Below are positions 23,772 to 32,047 of a DNA stretch of 64,000 nt, in pieces. The DNA lies in the NCBI RefSeq assembly GCF_003347515.1, contig NZ_QEII01000240.1, positions 1 through 64,000 of the forward strand. The letters are read 5' to 3'. The translations under genes were made by a program, and so were the position numbers. This DNA is from Rhodoferax ferrireducens. GTDB lineage: Bacteria > Pseudomonadota > Gammaproteobacteria > Burkholderiales > Burkholderiaceae_C. Position 1 is the first letter of the stretch; every line of letters begins with the position of its first letter. A model generated the notes under the pieces. That model made no database searches. It was not told the DNA's origin and saw nothing but the letters and a program-made list of their open reading frames with translations.

Positions 23772-24977
23772 TCAGCAGTTGGCGCGCGATGTGGTGCGGC
23801 GCTGGATTTCGCCCGTGCCATCGGGGATGCGCATCACGCGGGCGAAGCGGTAGCCCTCTTCCAGGCGCAGTTCGTTGGTCAGGCCCATGCCGCCGTGGAT
23901 CTGGATGCTGCGGTCCATCACGCGCCCCAGCATCTCGGTCGAAAATGCCTTGACCATGCTGACCTGCGCGGTGGCGGCGCGGCCGCTGTCCAGGCGCCAG
24001 GCACAGTTCTGGGTCATGGTCTTTGCGGCATAGATATCCATGGCGCTGTCGGCCAGCATGAGCTGGACCGCCTGGTGCTCGGCAATGGGCACGCCAAAGG
24101 TTTTGCGCACCTTGGCATATTCCACCGCCTCGTCCAGCGCCCAGCGGGCCAAGCCCATGCAGGATGCCGCCATGCCCATGCGCCCGGCGTTGACGCCGTC
24201 CATGGCCGCCGTCAGGCCGCGCCCGACGTCGCCGAACCGGTGGTCGTCGCGCACACGCACGCCGTCGAGCACGATGACGCCGGTGTCGCCGCCCAGGTGG
24301 CCCATGGTGTTGATGATGCGCGGCACGGAAAACCCGGACGCGCGCGTGTCGACGAAGAAACCGGTGACGCCACCCTTGTGGCGCGCCGCGGCTTCGGGGT
24401 CGGTCAGCGCGAACACCATGGCGTAATCGGCGTAGGGCGAGTTGGTGATCCACTGCTTGGTGCCAGTGAGCACCCATTCGTCACCGTCGCGCACGGCGTG
24501 GGTTTTCATGCCGAATATATCGGAGCCCGCATCGGGCTCGCTCAGACCACAGCACAGGGTCTTGTCGCCGCTGGCGATGCCGTCGCAATATTTCTCGAAG
24601 ATGTCCGGCTTCAGGTGCCGCAGCACCGGCGACAGACCGTTGGTGAAGGGCGACGGCAGCACCACCGTCTGCACCAACGGCTGGGCCGGGCCGACGCGGT
24701 GGTTGAGCACCTCCTGCACATGGGCCATGACCTGCCCGCCACCGCCCAGTTTTTCGTCGCCGAACAGGGTGTAGAAACCCAGTTCGGCCGAGCGCTTGCG
24801 CACCTGCTGGCGCAGCGCCAGCACCTCGGGCACATAGCGACCGCTGGCATCGAACAAGGTGCGTTCGCTGCCCAGCAGGTCTTGGTGGCGCTGCTGCAGC
24901 GGCAGCACTTCGCGCTCCACGAAGCGCAGCACCGCCTCGGCAATCGCTACGGTATCGGGATCGATGGTGAAGTCCAT
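23772..24977 (-). CDS. acyl-CoA dehydrogenase with a C-terminal frameshift
   Basis: This 401-residue flavoprotein contains the acyl-CoA dehydrogenase signatures CGLSEPDAGSD and QWITNSPYADY, and IHGGMGLTNE near the C-terminus. The usual Glu of IYEGT is Asp in RIPDGTGEIQ, and the alternative base position (NAGRM) is Gly, so Asp is the likely base. The last residues (TSRANC) are abnormal. Removing two bases near 23793 restores the family-like end RTIARQLLTGQADL with a stop at 23752. This looks like a CA dinucleotide duplication that shifts only the final helix. It lies next to a DUF35/Ltp-like pair, suggesting it supplies their unsaturated substrate. Confidence 0.9.
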   Translation of the reverse strand: MDFTIDPDTVAIAEAVLRFVEREVLPLQQRHQDLLGSERTLFDASGRYVPEVLALRQQVRKRSAELGFYTLFGDEKLGGGGQVMAHVQEVLNHRVGPAQPLVQTVVLPSPFTNGLSPVLRHLKPDIFEKYCDGIASGDKTLCCGLSEPDAGSDIFGMKTHAVRDGDEWVLTGTKQWITNSPYADYAMVFALTDPEAAARHKGGVTGFFVDTRASGFSVPRIINTMGHLGGDTGVIVLDGVRVRDDHRFGDVGRGLTAAMDGVNAGRMGMAASCMGLARWALDEAVEYAKVRKTFGVPIAEHQAVQLMLADSAMDIYAAKTMTQNCAWRLDSGRAATAQVSMVKAFSTEMLGRVMDRSIQIHGGMGLTNELRLEEGYRFARVMRIPDGTGEIQRRTTSRANC

Positions 24978-24993
24978 GCGGGAAACCTCGGCG

Positions 24994-25395
24994 CTACAAC
25001 AGCCGGAACTTCGGCAGCGTGACCTCGTCGGTCACGTCGTCGTACTGCACCGTCACGCTCTGGCCGATGCGCACCGCCTCGACATCGTCGGTGACGATGT
25101 TGGTCATCATGCGCGCGCCTTCGTCGAGGTCGATCACCGCCACCACGTAGGGGGTGTCGGCCTTGAAGGCCGGGCCGGCCGGCCGGCGCGCGATGGTGAA
25201 GCTGTAGATGGTGCCGGTGCCGCAGGCATCGACCCATTCGACGGCATCGGAATGGCAGTGCGGGCACAGGACGCGCGGATAGAAATGGTGCTTGCCGCAG
25301 GCAGTGCAACGCTTGATCGTCAGGCGATGCTGCATGAGGGCATCCCAGTAGGGGCGGCTTTCGCCATCGATGACGGGCAGGGGTTTGTCGTACAT
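24994..25395 (-). CDS. DUF35 OB-fold/zinc-ribbon partner of an Ltp-like protein
   Basis: This 133-residue protein has a rubredoxin-like zinc ribbon (CTACGKHHFYPRVLCPHC, two CxxC pairs) followed by an OB-fold (about residues 60-130). DUF35 proteins bind thiolase-like lipid-transfer proteins and contribute to the CoA binding site, for example in steroid side-chain aldolases (Ltp2 with ChsH2-DUF35). It follows the Ltp-like gene by five bases, so the two very probably form a complex. Confidence 0.92.
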   Translation of the reverse strand: MYDKPLPVIDGESRPYWDALMQHRLTIKRCTACGKHHFYPRVLCPHCHSDAVEWVDACGTGTIYSFTIARRPAGPAFKADTPYVVAVIDLDEGARMMTNIVTDDVEAVRIGQSVTVQYDDVTDEVTLPKFRLL

Positions 25396-25400
25396 GGTGC

Positions 25401-26570
25401 TCACCGGGTAGAAAGAATGCAAGTGGCACCGCTGGAGAGCGTGCCGCCGGTGCCGTGGACCAGCGCGGTCACGGCATTCGCGATCTGGCGCGGGCCGCAT
25501 TCGCCGCGCAACTGGCGCACCGCCTCGATCAGCAGGAAGATGCCATACATGCCGGGGTGTGCGTAAGACAGACCGCCGCCGTTGGTGTTAAGCGGGAATA
25601 CACCGCCCGGCGCGGTGCGCTGGTTGGCAACAAAAGCGCCGCCCTCGCCGCGCTTGCAAAAGCCCAGCGCTTCGAGCGTCAGCAGCACGGTGATAGTGAA
25701 CGAGTCGTAGACCTCGACCACGTCAATGGCGTCATGCCCGATGCCCGCCATGGCAAAGGCGTCGCAGCCGGCCACTTCGGCCGCTGTGAGGCGTGCCAGA
25801 TCGGGCATGGCGGCAATCGTCCAGTGCGTGTGCGATTCGCCATAGCCGCGCACATGCACCGCCTTGCGCCCGAGCGCCCTGGCGTGCTCGGCCGTGGTCA
25901 TGACCACGGCGCCGCCGCCGTCGGTGACCAGGCAGATATCGAGCAGGTGCAGCGGGTCGGAGATCATTTTGCTATTGAGCACGTCCTCGATCGACAGCGG
26001 GTCGCGCATCGTCGCGGCCGGGTTGAGCGCCGCCCACTTGCGCGTGGCCACGGCAATCTCCGCTAGTTGCTCGGAGGTGGTGCCGTATTCGTGCATGTGG
26101 CGCTTGGCCGCCATCGCATATCCGCCCACTGGCGTGGGCATGCCCCACGGCGTCTCGTACTGCATGGTCAGCACGGCGGGCCGCCCGGCCAGGTTGCGGC
26201 TCATCTCGCTCTTTTGCAAGCTACCGTAGGTGATTAGCGCCACCTCGCAGCGGCCGGCCTCGATGGCCATTGCCGCATGGGCCACGTGCGCCTCAAAGGC
26301 CGAGCCACCGATGTTGGTGCCGTCCACGAAGCGCGGGGTGATGCCCAGGTACTCCGACAGCGTCACGGTCGGCAACTGGCCGGGGCCGGGCACCCCCCAC
26401 AGGCCGGCGGTCAGCAAACCATCGACTTCGCGCATGGCGATGCCGGCGTCTTTGAGGGCGTCGCGGGCGACCAGCGCCTGGGCCTCCAGCACCGACATCG
26501 GCCTGAGCACCTTGCCATCCTTGAGCGGCAGGTCGGCCACGCCGACAATCACTGCTTCTCGTTTTTTCAT
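25401..26570 (-). CDS. thiolase-like lipid-transfer (Ltp/SCP-x) family protein, possible acyl-CoA aldolase
   Basis: This 389-residue protein has the thiolase fold of the SCP-x/Ltp group. The classical thiolase nucleophile Cys is missing (TNIGGSAFEAH in its place), while the C-terminal GGGLSYAHPGMYG keeps the catalytic-type His, and the Tyr of VEVYDSFT is present. Loss of Cys argues against thiolysis. Related Ltp proteins with DUF35 partners carry out retro-aldol cleavage of beta-hydroxyacyl-CoAs in steroid side chains. The adjacent DUF35 gene supports this reading. The start at 26570 is supported by AGGAGA. Its paralogue is at 53309. Confidence 0.9.
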   Translation of the reverse strand: MKKREAVIVGVADLPLKDGKVLRPMSVLEAQALVARDALKDAGIAMREVDGLLTAGLWGVPGPGQLPTVTLSEYLGITPRFVDGTNIGGSAFEAHVAHAAMAIEAGRCEVALITYGSLQKSEMSRNLAGRPAVLTMQYETPWGMPTPVGGYAMAAKRHMHEYGTTSEQLAEIAVATRKWAALNPAATMRDPLSIEDVLNSKMISDPLHLLDICLVTDGGGAVVMTTAEHARALGRKAVHVRGYGESHTHWTIAAMPDLARLTAAEVAGCDAFAMAGIGHDAIDVVEVYDSFTITVLLTLEALGFCKRGEGGAFVANQRTAPGGVFPLNTNGGGLSYAHPGMYGIFLLIEAVRQLRGECGPRQIANAVTALVHGTGGTLSSGATCILSTR

Positions 26571-26641
26571 ATTTGGAATTCTCCTGGTGTTGAATAGCGC
26601 GGACCCGTGCGGTCTGTACCAACCACGGACCCGAGGTGGGG

Positions 26642-28291
26642 TCAATCGGCCTTGTTTTCAGCACGCGCCATATCGCGCAAGCGGAACTTCTGTATCTTTC
26701 CGGTGGGTGTGCGCGGCAAGTCATCCAGGATGTTCAAGGTTTCGGGCCAGTACTGCTTGGTCATGTGCTGCTCGTCAAGAAAGTGTTTCATCTGATCGAG
26801 CGTGAGACCGTGACCAGGCCTGAGCGTGACATAGGCGACGGCGCGCTCGCCCAGCCGCGCATCGGGCACGCCGACCACGGCAGCCGCCTGGATGGCCGGA
26901 TGGCGGTGCAATATCTGTTCAACCTCGATCACCGGCACGTTCTCGCCACCACGGATGATGATGTCCTTGGCGCGGCCGGTGATGCGCACGTAGCCGTCGG
27001 CGTCGATGCGCGCCAAGTCGCCGGTCTTGAACCAGCCCTGCTCATCCATGTCGTAACGTTCGGGGCGCTTGAGGTAGCCCACAAAATGGCTCGGCCCCCG
27101 GGATTGCAGCTCACCTTCCTGGTCCACTGCCAGCACCTGCCCTGCGGCATCGACGACCCGGATCTCCATGCCCGGCACCGACAGGCCATCGGTGCCGACC
27201 ACTTTTTCCGGCGCATCAAGCAGCCGCGTGCCGGTGACCAGCAGGTTCTCCGTCATGCCCCAACCCGAGACGATGTGCGCCTTGAGCCGCTCGGTCGCGC
27301 TCTGCACCAGGGCGCGCGGAATCGGGGCGCCGGCCGAGATGAAGATGTCAAGTGTGGAAATATCGAAGCGCGGCAGCGCCGGGTGGTCGGTCAGGTCGGC
27401 CAGGAAGGGGGTGGCGGCCATCATGAAGTTCACGCCTTCATCCTGAATCCGCGCCAGCGCCACCTGAGCGTCCCAGACGTCCTGCAGCACCATCTTGGCA
27501 CCCAGCATCAAGGGCAGCTCCATGCCAATCAGGAAGCCGGTCTGGTGCGCCATCGGCGAGGGCATGAAGATCACATGTTCGCTGCTCAATCCGCAGCGTT
27601 TCACCCACTCGACGATGTTCGCGAAATGGGTATTGGAGGTGTGCAACGCGCCCTTGGGCTCACCGGTGGTGCCGGAGGTGTAGAGCAACTGCAGCACATC
27701 GTCGGGGCGCAGGCGGCGCTCGACGAACAACTGTTCGGCATTGGGGGTTTCCTGTTCCCAGCGGCGCTCAATGAAGTGTTTCTCGAACGACATGTCGCCT
27801 TCGCCGCCAATCGCAAAAATATGCTTGAGCTTCGGCAGCGCTGGCTGAATTTCGCGCAGCATCGCGGCATGGTCAAAACCGCGAAACTCGCGCGGCACAA
27901 TCATGACCTTCGATTCGGCCAGGCCGAGCATGAAGCTCAACTCGCGGTGGCGGAAGATCGGCATCACCGCGTTGGTGACCGCGCCGATGCGCAGGCAGGC
28001 CAGGTGCAGTGCCACAAACTGCCACCAGTTGGGCAACTGGTACGACACCACGTCGCCACGCTCCACGCCCAGCGCAGCCAGCCCCAGCGCAATACGTTTG
28101 GACAGTCGCAGCAGTTGCCGGTACGACAAGGTGGTCGCCTGCCCGGTCATGCTGTTGAGGTCAGTCACGGCCACTTTATCGAGGCGGCTGGGCGCGACTT
28201 CGTCCAGAAAATCGAGCAGGGTCTTATTGTGCCAGTGGCCGCCGGCCCTGGCTTGTTGAACCAGTTGGGGGCTCAGTTGGGATTCGATCAT
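26642..28291 (-). CDS. AMP-forming acyl-CoA ligase
   Basis: This 549-residue ANL-family adenylating enzyme has the P-loop YTSGTTGEPKGA, the A5-type GWGMTE, GWFKTGDLARID (A7), and the C-terminal domain with the conserved Lys in RTPTGKIQKFRLR (A10). The N-terminal part (ARAGGHWHNKTLLDFLDE) recalls cyclohexanecarboxylate-CoA ligases and related enzymes for cyclic or branched acids. It makes the acyl-CoA from free acid, CoA and ATP in the cytoplasm. AAGGAG supports the start at 28291. It is followed by the Ltp-like gene after a 71-base gap, as expected in a catabolic operon. Confidence 0.92.
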   Translation of the reverse strand: MIESQLSPQLVQQARAGGHWHNKTLLDFLDEVAPSRLDKVAVTDLNSMTGQATTLSYRQLLRLSKRIALGLAALGVERGDVVSYQLPNWWQFVALHLACLRIGAVTNAVMPIFRHRELSFMLGLAESKVMIVPREFRGFDHAAMLREIQPALPKLKHIFAIGGEGDMSFEKHFIERRWEQETPNAEQLFVERRLRPDDVLQLLYTSGTTGEPKGALHTSNTHFANIVEWVKRCGLSSEHVIFMPSPMAHQTGFLIGMELPLMLGAKMVLQDVWDAQVALARIQDEGVNFMMAATPFLADLTDHPALPRFDISTLDIFISAGAPIPRALVQSATERLKAHIVSGWGMTENLLVTGTRLLDAPEKVVGTDGLSVPGMEIRVVDAAGQVLAVDQEGELQSRGPSHFVGYLKRPERYDMDEQGWFKTGDLARIDADGYVRITGRAKDIIIRGGENVPVIEVEQILHRHPAIQAAAVVGVPDARLGERAVAYVTLRPGHGLTLDQMKHFLDEQHMTKQYWPETLNILDDLPRTPTGKIQKFRLRDMARAENKAD

Positions 28292-28405
28292 GTTGTCTCC
28301 TTCGTTGTAGTGAAATGGATGGAAGCTGGCCGTGCCGGATGGCTTACGGCCGGGCTCGGGATCGGTGGATGCACCCATTGCGTCCGTGAATCTGGAACAT
28401 CGGGG

Positions 28406-28891
28406 TCACAGGGTGCCGGCCGCCCTGGGCAGGAAGGTCAGGGTCTCGGTGAAATCGGCGATGGTTTCGCCGCGCTGGTTGATCACCAGGTGCTCAATCT
28501 CCATCAGCGTGTAGCCGCGCGCGGTCGGCGGGCGCAGCCGTGCCTCGCCCTCAACGTGAATCGTGTCGCCGGGAAACAGCGCGCCGCGCAGGCGCGCCTG
28601 CAGGCCGGTCATGCCGCCAAAAGCGCCGACCGCATGAGCTGCCAGCGTGCGTTCGATGATGCCGGCCACGTAAGTCGCCAGCAGCCCCATGCCCAGCGAG
28701 ATGATCATCGGCCCGGGCGCAAAGCGGCTGCGGTGGGCGCCCGTCATGTTGGCCTGAATGTAATCCATGTCGATAAAGAAGGGCTCGTGCAGTCCGGCCA
28801 CATTGACGAAGTTAACGATGTCGGTTTCGGTAATGGTGCGCCGGTGCGTCTTGAAACGCTGCACCGGGTCGCCGTGGGATGCCTGGGTCAT
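28406..28891 (-). CDS. MaoC-like hot-dog dehydratase
   Basis: This 161-residue single hot-dog-domain protein is of the MaoC/FAS1-dehydratase-like type. It has the N-terminal TITETDIVNFVNVAGLHEPF and the central FAPGPMIISLGMGL, where the hydratase motif would be; the canonical D-x4-H is poorly conserved. Members hydrate enoyl-CoAs to 3-hydroxyacyl-CoAs or bind them. A strong ribosome binding site (AAGGAGG) precedes it. It sits between two acyl-CoA ligases, 114 bases before the first one starts. Confidence 0.82.
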   Translation of the reverse strand: MTQASHGDPVQRFKTHRRTITETDIVNFVNVAGLHEPFFIDMDYIQANMTGAHRSRFAPGPMIISLGMGLLATYVAGIIERTLAAHAVGAFGGMTGLQARLRGALFPGDTIHVEGEARLRPPTARGYTLMEIEHLVINQRGETIADFTETLTFLPRAAGTL

Positions 28892-28946
28892 GTGGTCGCC
28901 TCCTTCTTGACTGATTCAGGTTGGAAATCGTCCGCTGCGAGCCGCG

Positions 28947-30464
28947 TCAAGCCCGGCCGTGCCCGGCCTTGACGGCCTCACGGTCCATCAGGCCAGCCGC
29001 GGTTCGGGGCAACGACTGCACGAACACCACGTGCTTGGGTTTTTTGTAGCGCGCGATGCGAGCGCCCACAAACTCGATCAATTCTTCCGCACTCAGCGTG
29101 TGCCCCGCCTTCAGCACGCAGACGGCCTTGACCGCCTCGCCCCACTGAACGTCGGGCACCCCGATGACCACCGCCTGCGCCAGCGCCGGATGCTCCAGCA
29201 GGGCCCGCTCGACTTCAGCCGGATAGACGTTTTCGCCGCCCGGCTTGATCAATTCCTTGGCCGGCGAACGGCCGCTGTACCAGAGGTAGCCCTCGGCGTC
29301 GATGCGCCCCATGTCGCCGGTGTGGTGCCAGCCGTTGCGCAAGGTGAAGGCGTTGTCTGCATCGCAGCGCCAGTAGCCCTGGAACACCATCGGCCCGCGC
29401 ACCACGATCTCGCCGGTGGCGCCCACGGGCAGCGGGCGGTCCAGCTCGCCGACCACCGCGACCGTGTTCAGCGCGGTGGGACGCCCGGCGCTGCCGGGGC
29501 GCTCGTCAAAGGGTGCCAGACTGATCGAACCCGAAGTTTCGGTCTGGCCGTAGGCACTCCAGAAAGTCGCCTGGGGACAGCTTGTGCGCAGGCGCGCGAT
29601 GGTTTCGGGCACGTCGATTCCCGACACCACGCGCAAGTGGTCCAGCGCCGAACCCTGGGCCACGGCCGCGTCCAGCAATGCGCCCAGCATCGGCGGAAAA
29701 GTGCCGATCAGGCTGCCGCCGTCCTCGTCGATGTGCTTGACCAGGCTGGGCGGATCGAAACGTGTCAACAGCAGCGTCGCCCCGCCCGCCTGCTGCGTGG
29801 CCAGCAGGAAGCCGATGGCGGCCACGTGAAACAGCGGCAAAACGCCCAGGTTGATGTCCGCCGGCGTGAGACGCCAGGCCAGTTGCGTCTGCAGGCTGGC
29901 AGCGATCAGGTTGCGGTGCGAGAGCAATGCGCCGCGCGGCCGTCCGCCCACGGCGGCGGTGTGGATGATGACAAGCCCCTCATCGTCATTCAGATCGGCG
30001 GGCGACACGGTGCGATCGAGATACAGGGCGCTGACCGGCTGCCACGGCGCCTGCGCCGCGCCCGGCGCCGTCCCCAGCGTGTAGCGCTGCATGCCGTCCA
30101 GCCCGTGCTGCGGCAACAGCGCCTTGAATTCATCGGCCACGATCAATACCCGGGGGGCCACGTCCTCGATGACGTAGGCGACCTCCTCGGCCGACAGCCG
30201 CCAGTTGATCGGCACCACGATCGCGCCCAGATGGGCGGCGGCACCGAACAGGTCGACATACTCCAGGCCGTTTTGGGCCAGGATCGCCAGCCGGTCGCCC
30301 CGGCCCACGCCCGCAGCGGCCAGACCGGCGGCCAGGCGCGCCGTGCGTTCGGCGTACTGGGCATGCGTGACCCGCTGATCGCCGAACACCAGGGCGGTGT
30401 TCGAGCCGTGCAGCCCGGCGTTGCGATTGATGAGATCGTGCAAGGTGAAAGATCGCAAACTCAT
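28947..30464 (-). CDS. AMP-forming acyl-CoA ligase with an unusual P-loop
   Basis: This 505-residue ANL-superfamily enzyme keeps the YGQTETSG (A5), GWHHTGDMGRID (A7) and GGENVYPAEVE motifs. The phosphate-binding loop, normally TSGTTGxPKG, reads HTAAVGGRPRGA (about residues 172-183). The C-terminal end LPRTAAGLMDREAVK lacks the usual catalytic Lys of the TGK motif, having Leu-Met instead. It could still adenylate slowly, bind an acid, or perform only the thioester half reaction. CCAGGAGC supports the start. It lies in the middle of the leftward operon before the MaoC-like gene. Confidence 0.88.
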   Translation of the reverse strand: MSLRSFTLHDLINRNAGLHGSNTALVFGDQRVTHAQYAERTARLAAGLAAAGVGRGDRLAILAQNGLEYVDLFGAAAHLGAIVVPINWRLSAEEVAYVIEDVAPRVLIVADEFKALLPQHGLDGMQRYTLGTAPGAAQAPWQPVSALYLDRTVSPADLNDDEGLVIIHTAAVGGRPRGALLSHRNLIAASLQTQLAWRLTPADINLGVLPLFHVAAIGFLLATQQAGGATLLLTRFDPPSLVKHIDEDGGSLIGTFPPMLGALLDAAVAQGSALDHLRVVSGIDVPETIARLRTSCPQATFWSAYGQTETSGSISLAPFDERPGSAGRPTALNTVAVVGELDRPLPVGATGEIVVRGPMVFQGYWRCDADNAFTLRNGWHHTGDMGRIDAEGYLWYSGRSPAKELIKPGGENVYPAEVERALLEHPALAQAVVIGVPDVQWGEAVKAVCVLKAGHTLSAEELIEFVGARIARYKKPKHVVFVQSLPRTAAGLMDREAVKAGHGRA

Positions 30465-30478
30465 TGAATGCTCCTGGT

Positions 30479-31345
30479 TCAGATTCCGCTCGCCGGGGAC
30501 TGTGCCGGCGGCATCACTTCATGCAGAAAGGTCGCGACGCTGGCGACAAAGGCATCGTTGGCATCACCGGCAATCATGTGGCCGGCGCCCTTGAGGTCGA
30601 CAAAGCGCGCACGCGGCAGGGTTTGCACCAGGGCGCGCGCATCTTCTTCGCTGATGACGTCGCTGCGCTGGCCGCGCAGCAGCAAGGTAGGCGCCTGCAG
30701 ACCGCGCAAGGCGCGCTCGTAGCCGTCGGCGTCGCGCCGGTGGTTGTGGTTGGCCTCGCTCATCATGAGCGGGTCCCAATGCCAGTTCCAGCGGCCTTGC
30801 GCGTTGAGGCGCAGGTTTTTCTTCAGGCCCTCGACCGGGCCTTCCATCGGCCGGCCCCGGTAGGCGGCGATATGCTGGGCGGCCTCTTCGAGCGACGCAA
30901 AACCGTCGGGCCGCGCCCGCATGAAACTCACGATGCGCTCGACTCCGGCTTGTTCCATGCGCGGCGCAACGTCCACCAGCACCAGCGCGCTGATCGGCGG
31001 CGCATGGGGGCGTCCGATCGCCGCCATGCTGGTCAAGCCGCCCAGGGAGGCGCCAACCACCGCCAGCGGCGTGCCCAGTTCACGCCAGATGCAGCACATG
31101 GTGTCGGCCAGCGTCTCGATGCAGTAATCGCCATCCTTAGCCCAGGCGCTGTCGCCGTGACCGGGCAAGTCCAGCGCCACGGTATACCAGCCGGCATCAC
31201 CCAGCACCTGCCCCGCCTTGCCCCAGGCATGGCGCGTTTGCCCGCCGCCATGCAGCAGCAGCACCGTGGGCGCACCGACCGGGCCATAGACGTCGGCCAC
31301 CAGGGGGCCACCAGCGAAACCGGAAAATTCCCGGCGCGCCGTCAT
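30479..31345 (-). CDS. alpha/beta hydrolase
   Basis: This 288-residue cytoplasmic hydrolase has the oxyanion-hole LLLHGGGQTRHAW, the nucleophile elbow GASLGG (Ser100), an acid in LRGQRSDVI and the catalytic His in KGAGHMIAGD. Its segments resemble the C-C hydrolase/haloalkane/epoxide hydrolase superfamily. The start codon overlaps the upstream transglutaminase-like gene by four bases, so the two are translated together. It may cleave an ester, lactone or thioester intermediate. It differs from the hydrolase at 22895. Confidence 0.88.
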   Translation of the reverse strand: MTARREFSGFAGGPLVADVYGPVGAPTVLLLHGGGQTRHAWGKAGQVLGDAGWYTVALDLPGHGDSAWAKDGDYCIETLADTMCCIWRELGTPLAVVGASLGGLTSMAAIGRPHAPPISALVLVDVAPRMEQAGVERIVSFMRARPDGFASLEEAAQHIAAYRGRPMEGPVEGLKKNLRLNAQGRWNWHWDPLMMSEANHNHRRDADGYERALRGLQAPTLLLRGQRSDVISEEDARALVQTLPRARFVDLKGAGHMIAGDANDAFVASVATFLHEVMPPAQSPASGI

Positions 31346-32046
31346 GATGGCTTGCCCACCTCTTGCGCGAAGTCAGCCCCGCCGTCGGCCGCGACCTGAC
31401 CCCAGTCGGCGAAGGTTTTGTAATGCACGCGCCACGAGGCCAGCAGTTCATCGCGCGGCAAGTCGGCGTAGGTGCCGTGGTCGTGCACGTACTCCATGTG
31501 CCGGCGGCCACTGACATCGAATTCATGAAAGACCGAATCGGCGCTGCCGTCGAACTCCAGCGGATGGATGCCCGCCTTCTCGCACAGGGAGCGGTTGAAA
31601 GCGGGCGTGGCCTTGAGCCACTGGCCGTCCACCCACAACTCGGTGTAGCCGTGAAAAACAAACAGATCGGTGCCCATCATCTCGTACAAGCGCGGGCTGG
31701 TCAGGTGGTTGCGCACGTCGGAATAGCCCAGCCGCGCCGGCACGCCCAGGGCGCGGGCCGCCGCCGCCAGCAGTGCCGCCTTGGGCACGCAAAAGCCGCG
31801 GCCGGCCTCAATCACGTGGCTGGCCTTGAGGCCTTCGACCGAGGTGTCGAAGTGATAAGGATCGTAAAGAAACTCGTCACGCACGGCGTAATAGAGCTTG
31901 ACCGCGATCTCGCGCGGCGTCATCGAGGGGTCGGCCACCCGGCGCGCGAACGCCACCACCGCCGGGTGCCCGCTGTCCACGTAGCGGCCGGGCGCGAGGT
32001 AGCTCGACAGGTCGTTCGAATCGGTGCTTGGCATGGGCGTGTTCAT
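31342..32046 (-). CDS. transglutaminase-like cysteine-peptidase-fold protein
   Basis: This 234-residue protein has the transglutaminase-like core: Cys86 in GRGFCVPKAALLAA and His132 in FVFHGYTELWV, followed by the third position region near KATPAFN. Bacterial members act as peptidases, amidases or acyl-transfer enzymes. A few work in acyl-CoA or aromatic pathways, but I know no defined role in a setting like this. There is no signal peptide. It is tightly packed between the PECR-like gene (one base apart) and an alpha/beta hydrolase (overlap), so it is likely part of the pathway. The start at 32046 follows AGGA. Confidence 0.82.
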   Translation of the reverse strand: MNTPMPSTDSNDLSSYLAPGRYVDSGHPAVVAFARRVADPSMTPREIAVKLYYAVRDEFLYDPYHFDTSVEGLKASHVIEAGRGFCVPKAALLAAAARALGVPARLGYSDVRNHLTSPRLYEMMGTDLFVFHGYTELWVDGQWLKATPAFNRSLCEKAGIHPLEFDGSADSVFHEFDVSGRRHMEYVHDHGTYADLPRDELLASWRVHYKTFADWGQVAADGGADFAQEVGKPS

Positions 32047-32047
32047 G

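Noticed and set aside
26636..28972. 778-codon plus-strand open frame
   Set aside because: It is antisense to the acyl-CoA ligase and MaoC-like genes and has low-complexity His/Gln/Arg-rich translation.
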